A stretch of DNA of 21,299 bases from a virus, in IMG/VR virus record IMGVR_UViG_3300009706_000075, positions 1-21,299 of that record; one strand, written 5' to 3'. Of this stretch, positions 1 through 6,690 are shown one piece after another; the first letter of the stretch is position 1, and each line of letters opens with the position of its first letter. The notes under the pieces were generated by a model that saw only the letters and a program-made list of their open reading frames with translations, was not told the DNA's origin and ran no database searches. A program made the position numbers and the translations under genes.

Positions 1-245
1 TCATCATCGTCTTCTAAATCTTCTTCTTCATCCTCATCAAGAAGATCATCGTCTTCTAAATCTTCGTCTTCATCATCCCATTCTATATCATCTTCTACTA
101 AATCTTCCTCGTCATCGTCATTCTCTTCCTCATCAATGACGATATCATCATTATAATCATCGTCATCATTGTAGTACGGATTATCCTCGTCATCGTAACT
201 GTAGGCATAAGCTTCTTCCATCCAATCTGGCATTTTATAAGACAT
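1..245 (-). CDS. Very acidic low-complexity protein, 3' end outside window (partial)
   Basis: The frame is open from an ATG at 245 down to the left edge, so 81 codons are visible and the C-terminus is missing. An AGGAG Shine-Dalgarno lies 8 nt before the ATG. After a short mixed start (MSYKMPDWMEEAYAYSYDDE) the protein is almost entirely Asp and Glu, with Leu, Ile, Val and Tyr scattered through it. The unit EEDLEDDD occurs twice near the left edge, and the DNA repeats with it. No known fold is visible and such tracts are usually disordered. Acidic phage proteins can mimic DNA or bind basic proteins, but that is only a possibility here. The CDS is likely; its function is unknown. Confidence 0.75.
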   Translation of the reverse strand, partial: MSYKMPDWMEEAYAYSYDDEDNPYYNDDDDYNDDIVIDEEENDDDEEDLVEDDIEWDDEDEDLEDDDLLDEDEEEDLEDDD

Positions 246-335
246 GTTGTTTACTCCTGATGAAATTAAGACATTGGAGTATATTAGAAGGAAGTTAAAG
301 AAAAATGCAATACCTTAAAGAATAAAACCAAAAAT

Positions 336-641
336 TTATCGAACAACTTTATATCGAAAAGAGCAACATCTCACTGGTCCGCTTTTTTCAACAGGCAAAG
401 GACACAAGGTTTTTTCAAAAGTATGAAAGAATCTTCCATCTTCTCCCAAAATATGTTCTATGACAGTAATCACTCTGCCGTGTATCTTTTCCCATTCATA
501 CAGCGCAGATCCTTCTACGGCCAATGAGGGCTTGTTACAGGTCTCTGGATCATAGACCCCACAACCCGCATTGTTCTCTGGCTTAAATTGCTTATTGTAT
601 TCCGGTGAAAATCCACTGGAGCCACATCCTCTGCAACTCAT
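336..641 (-). CDS. Small Cys-rich hypothetical protein, 101 aa
   Basis: Complete gene with a strong Shine-Dalgarno (AAGGAGGA) just before its ATG. Cysteines cluster at the N-terminus (MSCRGCGSSG), in the middle (AGCGVYDPETC) and near the C-terminus (LCPLPVE, RCC). This suggests a zinc-binding or disulfide-stabilised small domain, but the spacing fits no zinc ribbon I can name. It lies 9 nt downstream of the zinc-peptidase-like gene on the same strand, so the two are probably co-transcribed. No family recognised. Confidence 0.75.
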   Translation of the reverse strand: MSCRGCGSSGFSPEYNKQFKPENNAGCGVYDPETCNKPSLAVEGSALYEWEKIHGRVITVIEHILGEDGRFFHTFEKTLCPLPVEKSGPVRCCSFRYKVVR

Positions 642-650
642 AGTTCCTCC

Positions 651-2159
651 TTAAACAAAAAGTGTACGACAAAGTTTTCCACTTTGTATTTCAAATGGTG
701 TGTCGGTTCCTTCTCCAACGCCGCCAGTTTCATGCAGATGAATGATAGCATCCTGTGCAGCACTTAATGATTCTGATTGGGAAATCAAAATGGAATCATA
801 AATGTTCTTGTCATTGTCATACAAGTACACTTGGTCATGAGGAATTTCAATTTCAACATTGTACAAAGGATTGTCTGATTGTGCTCTCATCATATGATCG
901 CCCAGCTTGACATTCATTTTACTTTGAATACAAACGATTCCTTCATCATTGGTACATTCTGGAGCAGATAGCATCTTAACTTCTGGTCTCATGAGATTCC
1001 TGTCAAAAAAGATTTGTCTTATTTGATCATGATATTCATTATTGAATTTTGTCTTTTCTGCCCAGAGCATAGTCTTTGCAATTGATTCATAAAACTTCAC
1101 GTTCAAAGGTGCAGATTGAATAGCAGCAAACACTCTTCTTCCCAAAACATCTCGGGCATGTTTCATAGATTCAAACGGAGCATGACCCTTGGCAACAGTG
1201 TCTTCATAAACCATTACGAAGATGTCATAAAAAGCACCCAAGAAAACTCGACCAAAACTGTGACATTCAGCAGCCAGTTTATGGTGTGGTGCAGCTTTTG
1301 GAAGAGTCCCCGGATTAACATACTTGAAGTCATTGATCGTGCTTCTTAGGTATTGAGGGTTTCTTCCACTCTGTGCCCCAGTCACTCTGAATATCGCTTG
1401 GCCAACATGTTCTGCTAGATTGGTAATTACACTTGGTTTTCTCATGTCACCATTTGTTTGAACTAAAGCAAAATGCAAAATTTCGTCATGCGACATGATG
1501 TTAAGCATGGCTGTCATGTCAGCAAATGCTTCATGAAATGACCAAACTTCTAATGAGGCCGCTCCCCAAGTGTCAGGTCTGTAAGAATCTAAAATTGCAT
1601 GTCCTAATTCATGAGCAACAATGTCCGATGAATCGGCAGTAAACACATCGTTATAATAAAAGAACTGCATTGATGCTCTGTTGTAAAAAGCATTAAGGTC
1701 TTTTCCTGCTCTTGGGTTTACGATCAAATTATGAGTGCCAGCCCATCTTGGAATCTTTTTCCCAGACAAACGGTTAGCAATGTTATTGATTGTATTGGCT
1801 ACAGTAACATGACAGTTGGCTGCTTGAGACTCAACTGAGCTTCGTGGATAACCTCCACCTTTATATTTTACAACCGTAAATTTCAAGTTGGAAGGAATGA
1901 CCGGTGGGGGTATATTTTTAACCAAGTTAGGCGTAGTCATGTCATTTAAGACATATTGAATTAGCTTCGCATTGGGCACTGGTGCTGGTGCTGATACTGG
2001 TCGTGGCACTGGTCGGCGGCGTTTGTATCTTCTGCCAACTCTTTTGCTGGCGTCCATTGTTTTTTCAAATCCTATAAGATTCATAAATTTGTCATAACAA
2101 CCTGCCACACATTCCTTGGTCCGCATCCAACATATTCTAAATTGATCAAGTAAATTCAT
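651..2159 (-). CDS. Zinc metallopeptidase-like protein with HELGH motif, 502 aa
   Basis: The start at 2159 (MNLLDQFRIC) is preferred because GGAGGG lies 7 nt upstream; an ATG at 2204 would extend it by 15 residues. A basic, Pro/Ala-rich stretch (residues about 39-63, RRYKRRRPVPRP) follows a short amphipathic N-terminus. The core has HELGH at 183-187 and HEAFADM with Glu210 about 23 residues later. This fits a gluzincin active site (HExxH plus a downstream Glu ligand, as in thermolysin- and fungalysin-type peptidases). No signal peptide is evident, so it may act inside the cell or in the virion. The C-terminal 150 residues look unrelated to the peptidase core. The motif is plain; the family and substrate are not, and a virion-associated or maturation role is only a guess. 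Confidence 0.78.
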   Translation of the reverse strand: MNLLDQFRICWMRTKECVAGCYDKFMNLIGFEKTMDASKRVGRRYKRRRPVPRPVSAPAPVPNAKLIQYVLNDMTTPNLVKNIPPPVIPSNLKFTVVKYKGGGYPRSSVESQAANCHVTVANTINNIANRLSGKKIPRWAGTHNLIVNPRAGKDLNAFYNRASMQFFYYNDVFTADSSDIVAHELGHAILDSYRPDTWGAASLEVWSFHEAFADMTAMLNIMSHDEILHFALVQTNGDMRKPSVITNLAEHVGQAIFRVTGAQSGRNPQYLRSTINDFKYVNPGTLPKAAPHHKLAAECHSFGRVFLGAFYDIFVMVYEDTVAKGHAPFESMKHARDVLGRRVFAAIQSAPLNVKFYESIAKTMLWAEKTKFNNEYHDQIRQIFFDRNLMRPEVKMLSAPECTNDEGIVCIQSKMNVKLGDHMMRAQSDNPLYNVEIEIPHDQVYLYDNDKNIYDSILISQSESLSAAQDAIIHLHETGGVGEGTDTPFEIQSGKLCRTLFV

Positions 2160-2205
2160 TAAGACCCTCCATATTCTATATAGTCTTAAGAAGAGAGGTA
2201 ACAAA
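2160..2205. promoter_or_regulatory. Divergent intergenic region with back-to-back ribosome binding sites
   Basis: Only 46 nt separate the start of the minus-strand peptidase-like gene and the plus-strand gene at 2206. It contains the minus-strand Shine-Dalgarno (GGAGGG) and the plus-strand one (AGAGAGGTAACAAA). Between them is the palindrome CTATATAG. There is room for at most compact divergent promoters; no standard sigma70 pair is obvious. The plus-strand leader matches the AGGTAACA...ATGAGTTGG pattern seen in front of the terminase. Confidence 0.4.
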
Positions 2206-2781
2206 ATGAGTTGGACTCAAAAAGAAAATGCAATTCGAGAAAAAAGAACAATTGAAGCCACAAAGAAAAATTTCATGGGACCAGCAGGAAGATTAGGAGT
2301 GATTGCCAAAGCTCTTGGACACCCAATTATACGAGAAGGCAGTGGGTTCATGGATATAAGTTTTCTGGAAGATCCTTATGAAGATTTCACAGACAGTGAA
2401 TTTGCAACTACAGCCAGTGGACAAAAAGGACCGTTAGCATTCAAAGATGAACTCCCAATAGCTAACAGTGACTTCATTGAAGAAGAAGGTTATGTATTCG
2501 ATGGCTTGAGCCGTGGAATGCACCTTGAAATAAAATATTGGCACAGTAGTCATAAATTAGAAGTAACTTACAGAGGGTTTTTGGTTTACAAAGAAATTGC
2601 TGGAGAGCTTGATAATTACGCCCCATTTCCAGAATGGGAAGACATGATCAAAAGACTATATAAAGCGGCTAAAGTTAGAGCCAAAGATGACATTTCTGTG
2701 GAAGAAATAGAAATAAGCGAAGCAATTGATAGAAAAAAAAGAAGCATTTGGGAAAACCTTAAAAATAGATGGGGTCTCTGA
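2206..2781 (+). CDS. Hypothetical protein, 191 aa
   Basis: Starts MSWTQKENAI behind a good ribosome binding site (AGAGAGGTAACAAAATG). The protein is soluble-looking and charged, with no signal peptide or membrane segment. The middle (DISFLEDPYEDFTDSEF) is acidic and the C-terminus is helical and Lys-rich (AIDRKKRSIWENLKNRWGL). No family recognised. It is followed after 91 nt by the membrane-anchored gene at 2873 on the same strand, and both probably end at the hairpin at 3507-3539. Confidence 0.8.
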   Translation: MSWTQKENAIREKRTIEATKKNFMGPAGRLGVIAKALGHPIIREGSGFMDISFLEDPYEDFTDSEFATTASGQKGPLAFKDELPIANSDFIEEEGYVFDGLSRGMHLEIKYWHSSHKLEVTYRGFLVYKEIAGELDNYAPFPEWEDMIKRLYKAAKVRAKDDISVEEIEISEAIDRKKRSIWENLKNRWGL

Positions 2782-2872
2782 TACAACGAAATCGCTGCCA
2801 AAAAAAATAAGCTGAAAATCATAGATAGAGTGCAGTTAATCATCTAGTGCTAGAACCCATAGGAGGGGATTT

Positions 2873-3451
2873 ATGTCTCATAATCACAATAATTGTTGTA
2901 ACAAGTCTGACTGCGACCATGTAGAGGTCAAACAATTGACTCTTGATGATGGACGCAGAGCAGAACGTCATGTATCACATGATAGCGGCAACGAAGTAGT
3001 TGAAATTTTCGCTGAAGAGCGAAGACCGCTAAAAATGGAAAAGCGAATCATCCGAGAGCACAAGCAAATTGTCTCTAAGGAAACTCACGAAACAATCAAA
3101 GATGGAGAAGTATCTCACATCGAAGTTCGTTCACTCGAACCAGAAGTTCCACTACAAGTGCGTGAGCGCATTGGCCTAGTGGATCATCACAAAGTTGTTG
3201 ATGGAGACTATGTTCGCAAAGACGAGATTGGGCAGATTGTAGCCGACAGTGTTGTTACTGGCGTGGCTGCTCTTATGGACAACATGGATCACCCTGTAGT
3301 TCATGAGGACAAACAACCTATGTTCCATGCACAATCTGTTGTCGAGAATAATGTTGCTGAGAAAAAGAAAAGCGATGGAATGGCAAACGTAGTTATGGGC
3401 GTCCTTCTGGTTGCTCAACTTGCATTCTTTGGCTACATGTTCTTAATGTAA
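2873..3451 (+). CDS. C-terminally membrane-anchored hypothetical protein, 192 aa
   Basis: Very strong Shine-Dalgarno (TAGGAGGGG) 6 nt before the ATG. The N-terminus is rich in His, Asn and Cys (MSHNHNNCCNKSDCDH), a possible metal-binding segment. A long charged region follows, with repeated Glu-Val/Arg patterns such as EEVVEIFAEERR-like and EVRSLEPEVPLQVRERI. The last ~23 residues (MANVVMGVLLVAQLAFFGYM) form one hydrophobic helix preceded by KKK, giving a tail-anchored topology with most of the protein in the cytoplasm. No family recognised. It may tether something to the host inner membrane; no partner can be inferred. Confidence 0.82.
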   Translation: MSHNHNNCCNKSDCDHVEVKQLTLDDGRRAERHVSHDSGNEVVEIFAEERRPLKMEKRIIREHKQIVSKETHETIKDGEVSHIEVRSLEPEVPLQVRERIGLVDHHKVVDGDYVRKDEIGQIVADSVVTGVAALMDNMDHPVVHEDKQPMFHAQSVVENNVAEKKKSDGMANVVMGVLLVAQLAFFGYMFLM

Positions 3452-3506
3452 AAGAGGGGCCGACATTTGGAAACAATACAGTCTGCATAACTTTCCCTCC
3501 TATAAG

Positions 3507-3539
3507 AAAATCGTGATCTCTTCAAGGGATCACGATTTT
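3507..3539 (+). terminator. Strong hairpin terminator, possibly bidirectional
   Basis: AAAATCGTGATC (3507-3518) pairs perfectly with GATCACGATTTT (3528-3539), giving a 12-bp stem, 9-nt loop and T-rich 3' side (TTTTTCTTT). It ends the plus-strand pair 2206-3451. The A-rich left arm gives a shorter T tract on the minus strand, so it may also stop transcription from the gene ending at 3628. Confidence 0.85.
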
Positions 3540-3627
3540 TCTTTCAGTAGTACAAGGAAGATGGTTCGCAAACCAGTTTTCAAATACTCTTCTGAGGAGA
3601 GCGACTTAAACGATTTGTTTGAGGAGC

Positions 3628-4065
3628 TTACTCCTTTGGATGAGTCGGGCGTACTCTTACATCCCACCCTTCAATATCCTCTTCTGCGCATGATTCTTCA
3701 ATGTAACGAGTAGCTCTTGCCTTGGCTTCAGAAATAGCCACATCATAAGGAACTGAGCCCATCTCCCCAAGATCGACAAACTTTGGTCCACTCTTATGTC
3801 GATACATCAATTGCATAAACCAAACAGAATTTGACTGTTGAATGATGGCACTTTTATCTTTCCAAGCAACAAGACTTTTTGCTGTCTGTAAAGCTTCATC
3901 AAAAGTGTCAAACTTTATGAAAGAAGTATCTGGTTGAACGTCTGAAGTAATTGATGTTCTTGGATCAGTTTGTGTTGGTATTTTTTGTAACACAAATTTT
4001 GCATCATGACTATGAATCAAAAATCCTTTGTTCATTAAAACTTGATATAACTCGTCTACCATCAT
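3628..4065 (-). CDS. Hypothetical protein, 145 aa
   Basis: The start at 4065 (MMVDELYQVLMNKGF) is chosen because it lies downstream of the terminator at 4077-4107 and follows AGGGAAAT. A longer frame from 4110 would begin inside that terminator hairpin. Mixed alpha/beta composition, no signal peptide. Features visible are an aromatic middle (SNSVWFMQLMYRHKSG) and an acidic helix near the end (ARATRYIEESCAEEDIEGW). No family recognised. Because a terminator precedes it, it probably has its own promoter or is served by read-through of the upstream operon. Confidence 0.72.
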   Translation of the reverse strand: MMVDELYQVLMNKGFLIHSHDAKFVLQKIPTQTDPRTSITSDVQPDTSFIKFDTFDEALQTAKSLVAWKDKSAIIQQSNSVWFMQLMYRHKSGPKFVDLGEMGSVPYDVAISEAKARATRYIEESCAEEDIEGWDVRVRPTHPKE

Positions 4066-4076
4066 ATATTTCCCTA

Positions 4077-4107
4077 TAAAAAATGCCCACGCAAAAAGGT
4101 GGGCATT
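4077..4107 (-). terminator. Intrinsic terminator of the minus-strand operon
   Basis: Read on the minus strand, AATGCCCAC (4107-4099) and GTGGGCATT (4090-4082) form a perfect 9-bp stem with an 8-nt loop, followed by a run of six T (4083-4078). It lies 22 nt past the stop of the gene at 4129-4473 and closes the seven-gene operon that begins at 7867. Confidence 0.9.
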
Positions 4108-4128
4108 CATTTAATTGTGTTGAAAAAC

Positions 4129-4473
4129 TTATGCACCTTCGGTGAACATCACCGTGATTGGAAATCTTTCCAATGTGGAATCTTCTGGGTCTTTCATGAA
4201 GTTCTTAGAAGACTTTGTAAGCCTAGCATAATCACCCCATTTTGGAATTCGATCCTTGCGGTATGTCCGAACTTTAGAAACAGCCTCAGACCTTGTACGG
4301 ACTTCGTTTCCGCATCTAAACTCATATCCAGTAAGATGAGTTGGTGTTTCTTCAATTACCAATAGCGTCCTGCGTATTGGATGAGTATGATGTTTGCCCT
4401 GATAATACAATCGAGCGACTGGCTTGTTTGAAACAAGATCATACACTTTTTGTTTTTTAGTTTTCGTTTCCAT
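4129..4473 (-). CDS. Small hypothetical protein, possibly WYL-like beta barrel, 114 aa
   Basis: The start at 4473 ([12 protein letters not shown]) is preferred because AAGGAGAG lies 5 nt upstream; the frame itself is open from 4527. It overlaps the end of the CYTH gene by 17 nt, so translation is probably coupled. The pattern of short beta strands (ARLYYQGK, RRTLLVIEET, HLTGYEFRCGNEVRT) ending in TYRKDRI recalls the small WYL-type ligand-binding barrel, in which a conserved Arg-Ile follows the last strand. The match is weak and there is no DNA-binding domain. It is the last gene of the operon, with the terminator just behind it. Confidence 0.72.
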   Translation of the reverse strand: METKTKKQKVYDLVSNKPVARLYYQGKHHTHPIRRTLLVIEETPTHLTGYEFRCGNEVRTRSEAVSKVRTYRKDRIPKWGDYARLTKSSKNFMKDPEDSTLERFPITVMFTEGA

Positions 4474-5011
4474 CGATCTCTCCTTGAACGATTTTGTTAT
4501 AAATTTCTGTAGCGTATTCAACGTCACCTAATCTTTTATTCCCAAATCGATCATCTGTCAAGGGCACTTCATAAAGAAGATTGGCAGAAATAAATAAAGG
4601 AAGTTCTGGCCTCGCAGAACCTTCTTCAAGTTCCACCTCTGCCATCACAAAGTATAGATTTCCATTGTTAAAGAAATCTACTTCCCATGTGTTATCGTTG
4701 TTATCGACAACATAACGATCTTTCTTTAATTTGCCGACACACACAGACCACAAATCTTTTCCATCTCGTTGATCCATTTGTTGTTCGACTTCAATTACTC
4801 TTTTTCGAACTTTCTGTTTGAAAGTTAAGAACCATTTGGTGTCTCGATCTAATTGACCTTCTTCACGAGACGATCTGACACGACAAGTCATGCCTTTAGA
4901 GAAAGCCAGATATCCTTGTTGAATCACAAGGTGCTTCTTGCAATGTTTCTTAAAGTATGAATCGTTCGTGACGATATTGAGAACGTATTTGAATTCGTGT
5001 TCAGTCGGCAT
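4457..5011 (-). CDS. CYTH-domain / triphosphate tunnel metalloenzyme, 184 aa
   Basis: Family members hydrolyse inorganic or organic triphosphates inside a beta tunnel using divalent metal; some relatives cyclise ATP. The N-terminal signature ExExK is E4-H-E6-F-K8. Further tunnel residues are visible in order: CRVRS (R44, R46), FLTFKQK (K65, K67), VIEVEQ (E74, E76), KKDRY, TWEVDFF (E110, D112) and AEVELEE (E125, E127), ending with the family's DDRFGNKRL. The length matches the short single-domain form. Its start overlaps the ferredoxin stop by 11 nt. All expected catalytic positions are present, so it should be active. The true substrate (tripolyphosphate, thiamine triphosphate, RNA 5'-triphosphate or a signalling nucleotide) cannot be read from the sequence. 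Confidence 0.88.
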   Translation of the reverse strand: MPTEHEFKYVLNIVTNDSYFKKHCKKHLVIQQGYLAFSKGMTCRVRSSREEGQLDRDTKWFLTFKQKVRKRVIEVEQQMDQRDGKDLWSVCVGKLKKDRYVVDNNDNTWEVDFFNNGNLYFVMAEVELEEGSARPELPLFISANLLYEVPLTDDRFGNKRLGDVEYATEIYNKIVQGEIDGNEN

Positions 5012-5285
5012 CGCAAAGGGGATCCTTCTTCTCTGTGATATTGGAGCACTGTGGAATCATCTCTTCATTCAGTTTAATGAAGTCTATCCACTCCTCGGGA
5101 ACTTCATCTTCTCGGAAGATCGCTTCCACCGGACATTCTGGCACGCAAGCCTGACAATCGATGCACTCGGCAGGATCGATATAAAGCATCGACTCGCCTT
5201 CGTAAAAGCAATCGACGGGACATACCACTACACAATCAGTGTATTTGCATCCAAAACATGGTTCTGTAACAACGTAGAAGCTCAT
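5001..5285 (-). CDS. fdxA: Seven-iron ferredoxin (FdxA type, [3Fe-4S][4Fe-4S]), 94 aa
   Basis: Small electron carrier closely resembling Azotobacter-type ferredoxin I. The first cluster motif is [17 protein letters not shown] (Cys10, 13, 18, 22, 26) and the second [12 protein letters not shown] (Cys41, 44, 47, 51). All nine cysteines of the family, including the free one, are present. The family's ending is also kept ([12 protein letters not shown]), though the C-terminal helix of longer relatives is absent. Start MSFYVVTE with GGGAG upstream. It lies between the adenine methylase (10 nt gap) and the CYTH gene (11-nt overlap), one gene away from the ferritin-like gene. In bacteria these proteins pass low-potential electrons; here it probably uses host reductases. 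No partner oxidoreductase is seen in the window. Confidence 0.95.
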   Translation of the reverse strand: MSFYVVTEPCFGCKYTDCVVVCPVDCFYEGESMLYIDPAECIDCQACVPECPVEAIFREDEVPEEWIDFIKLNEEMIPQCSNITEKKDPLCDAD

Positions 5286-5295
5286 CTACCACTCC

Positions 5296-5814
5296 CTAAA
5301 GGAAAACGTGCTTGCCTTCAATAAGGCCATCTTTGTTGGCCTTCATTAACTTCACTGTATCATATTGTCCATAAGCAATCAATACCGAAGGCCCACCAGA
5401 ATTATGTTTTGCTTTGGTGCCGTCTGGGTAATGGAAATACAATCGACCTTTAAGGAACAAAATTGAATTTGCATGATCCCACACATGGTCGAAGAACATC
5501 TTTGTCTCCGTGCGTGCAAAAATTAGAGTCGTTCCATGATTGTGCTCAGCCAGTTTGCCAATCCACTTTCCTGTCTCTGGACCATAAGGAGGGTTGAGCC
5601 AAACTCGCCCCAACCACTCCTTGTTGAATCCATCATCATCAATGTTGTAAGAATTCTCTGCCGTCTTCCAAGGCTGAGTGGCAGAACAACAAGGATCGAG
5701 GTCAAATGGACCGAGAGCATCTAAGATGAATTGAGGTGTAATCCAATCATCCGTTCTTCCTTGGTATGCTCTCGTATGGCCTCCAATGCCTTTGCTTTTG
5801 CTCTTCATTACCAT
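5296..5814 (-). CDS. Phage-type DNA N6-adenine methyltransferase, 172 aa
   Basis: Matches the small phage Dam family (DNA N-6-adenine-methyltransferase). The order of motifs is DDWITPQFILDALGPFDLDP (residues 22-41, SAM-binding and entry region), catalytic NPPY at 74-77 in VWLNPPYGPETGKWI, then the FARTETKMFFD segment. The C-terminus GGPSVLIAYG is typical. The product would methylate adenine in phage or host DNA, commonly giving protection from restriction. The stop of the ferritin-like gene and the ATG here share one base (TAATG), so translation is coupled; a second ATG two codons in (5808) is also possible. No restriction partner is nearby, which fits a solitary protective methylase. Recognition sequence unknown. 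Confidence 0.92.
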   Translation of the reverse strand: MVMKSKSKGIGGHTRAYQGRTDDWITPQFILDALGPFDLDPCCSATQPWKTAENSYNIDDDGFNKEWLGRVWLNPPYGPETGKWIGKLAEHNHGTTLIFARTETKMFFDHVWDHANSILFLKGRLYFHYPDGTKAKHNSGGPSVLIAYGQYDTVKLMKANKDGLIEGKHVFL

Positions 5815-6266
5815 TATGACTTCTCAGAACAACTTTTGTCCTTCGGAATCATCTTTTCAACTTCACGAGCCGTCTTCCATGAATCCAAAAGTTGTTCTTC
5901 ATAAAAGAGGTGCGTGTATGCTGTGGCCGAATTATCGAACTCCTCGGTCTGGTTAAGACGCTCAGTGTATTTGTCAGCCACTTCATCTTCCATCACTACG
6001 ATGGCTTTCATGATAGCACCGGGACATTTCAGGTCCGCTGGATATTCATTAACATCCGTGCCCGGCACGCCGCCCAGATGGACGATCAGTTCAGAGAATT
6101 GAGTTACATGAAGCAACTCATCAGCAGCTTGTTTTTCACAGAACTCCCGAAGTTCGTTTCTATGAAGTCCACGAATTTGCACGGCAAACTGAGTGTAAGC
6201 CGCAAGGTGTTTTCTCTCGTTCTTCAAATCTTCTTGTAGCAACGCAACCAAATCTTCATTCGTCAT
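5814..6266 (-). CDS. Ferritin-like diiron protein (bacterioferritin/ferritin relative), 150 aa
   Basis: Four-helix ferritin-like protein. Ligand-like residues sit at family spacing: Glu17 (KNERKH), Glu50-x-x-His53 (ADELLH) and Glu93 (VMEDE), with Glu123/124 in the last helix (YEEQLLDSW). In bacterioferritin that helix carries ExxH; here the His position is Leu. No haem-binding Met is seen next to Glu50. The expected role is ferroxidase and iron storage or detoxification in the host cytoplasm; a related non-storage diiron role cannot be excluded. Good Shine-Dalgarno (GAAGGAGA) supplied by the end of the HNH gene, which it overlaps by 11 nt. It ends in TAATG, coupled to the methylase. The nearby 7Fe ferredoxin suggests a redox partner, which is inference. 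Confidence 0.85.
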   Translation of the reverse strand: MTNEDLVALLQEDLKNERKHLAAYTQFAVQIRGLHRNELREFCEKQAADELLHVTQFSELIVHLGGVPGTDVNEYPADLKCPGAIMKAIVVMEDEVADKYTERLNQTEEFDNSATAYTHLFYEEQLLDSWKTAREVEKMIPKDKSCSEKS

Positions 6267-6690
6267 TGTGATCTCCTTCGTTTAGAATTTGTAGGTCATC
6301 ATTTACAGAGCATAGCATAGTTTCATCAAGATCGACAAGACCTACATGATACAACGCATGACAGCAAGCGCACAACACCACACATTTATTCATTTCGTTT
6401 GCTACAGACTTATATCCATAGTCTGCTCCACGTCCCATCTGAAACTGTTTCTTTTTAGGATCAAAATGATGAAATTCCAGTTGCGCCGAATGAAATTCCC
6501 CTTCCCATTTACATTCTGGGTTCTTGCATCCATAAGATAAACACACCTCATTGATCAATTTGCGTTTTACTTCACGATGCTTTTTGGCTCGTTCAAGTAT
6601 TTTGTCACGATTTTTTTCATAGTGAATTTTGGATTGTTTTTTAAGATGATCTTTGTTTTCCAAATAATACTTCCGATGTCTATTCGTCAT
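6256..6690 (-). CDS. Free-standing HNH endonuclease, 144 aa
   Basis: The start at 6690 (MTNRHRKYYLENKD) is chosen from GGAG upstream and from its overlap with the M28 stop; an open frame continues upstream to 6768. A basic helical N-terminus leads to the HNH core: zinc pair CLSYGCKNPEC, then LEFHHFDPKKK (catalytic His region) and KCVVLCACCHALYH, which supplies the second Cys pair and final His. This is the type found in mobile phage HNH genes. It overlaps the M28 gene and the ferritin-like gene by exactly 11 nt each. The two overlaps read ATGACGAATAG and ATGACGAATGA, so the gene is flanked by a 9-bp direct repeat (see findings). Probably a homing endonuclease inserted into the operon. Confidence 0.88.
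   Translation of the reverse strand: MTNRHRKYYLENKDHLKKQSKIHYEKNRDKILERAKKHREVKRKLINEVCLSYGCKNPECKWEGEFHSAQLEFHHFDPKKKQFQMGRGADYGYKSVANEMNKCVVLCACCHALYHVGLVDLDETMLCSVNDDLQILNEGDHNDE

Noticed and set aside
1-130. Repeated CTTCTAAATCTTC units as a possible CRISPR or tandem repeat array
   Set aside because: The repetition follows the codons of an Asp/Glu-rich reading frame and has no spacer structure.
3513-3713. Plus-strand open frame starting inside the terminator hairpin
   Set aside because: It begins in the stem, has no ribosome binding site, and runs antisense into the gene at 3628-4065.
5892-6239. Plus-strand open frame opposite the ferritin-like gene
   Set aside because: Antisense to a gene with conserved metal ligands; no Shine-Dalgarno and no recognisable protein pattern.
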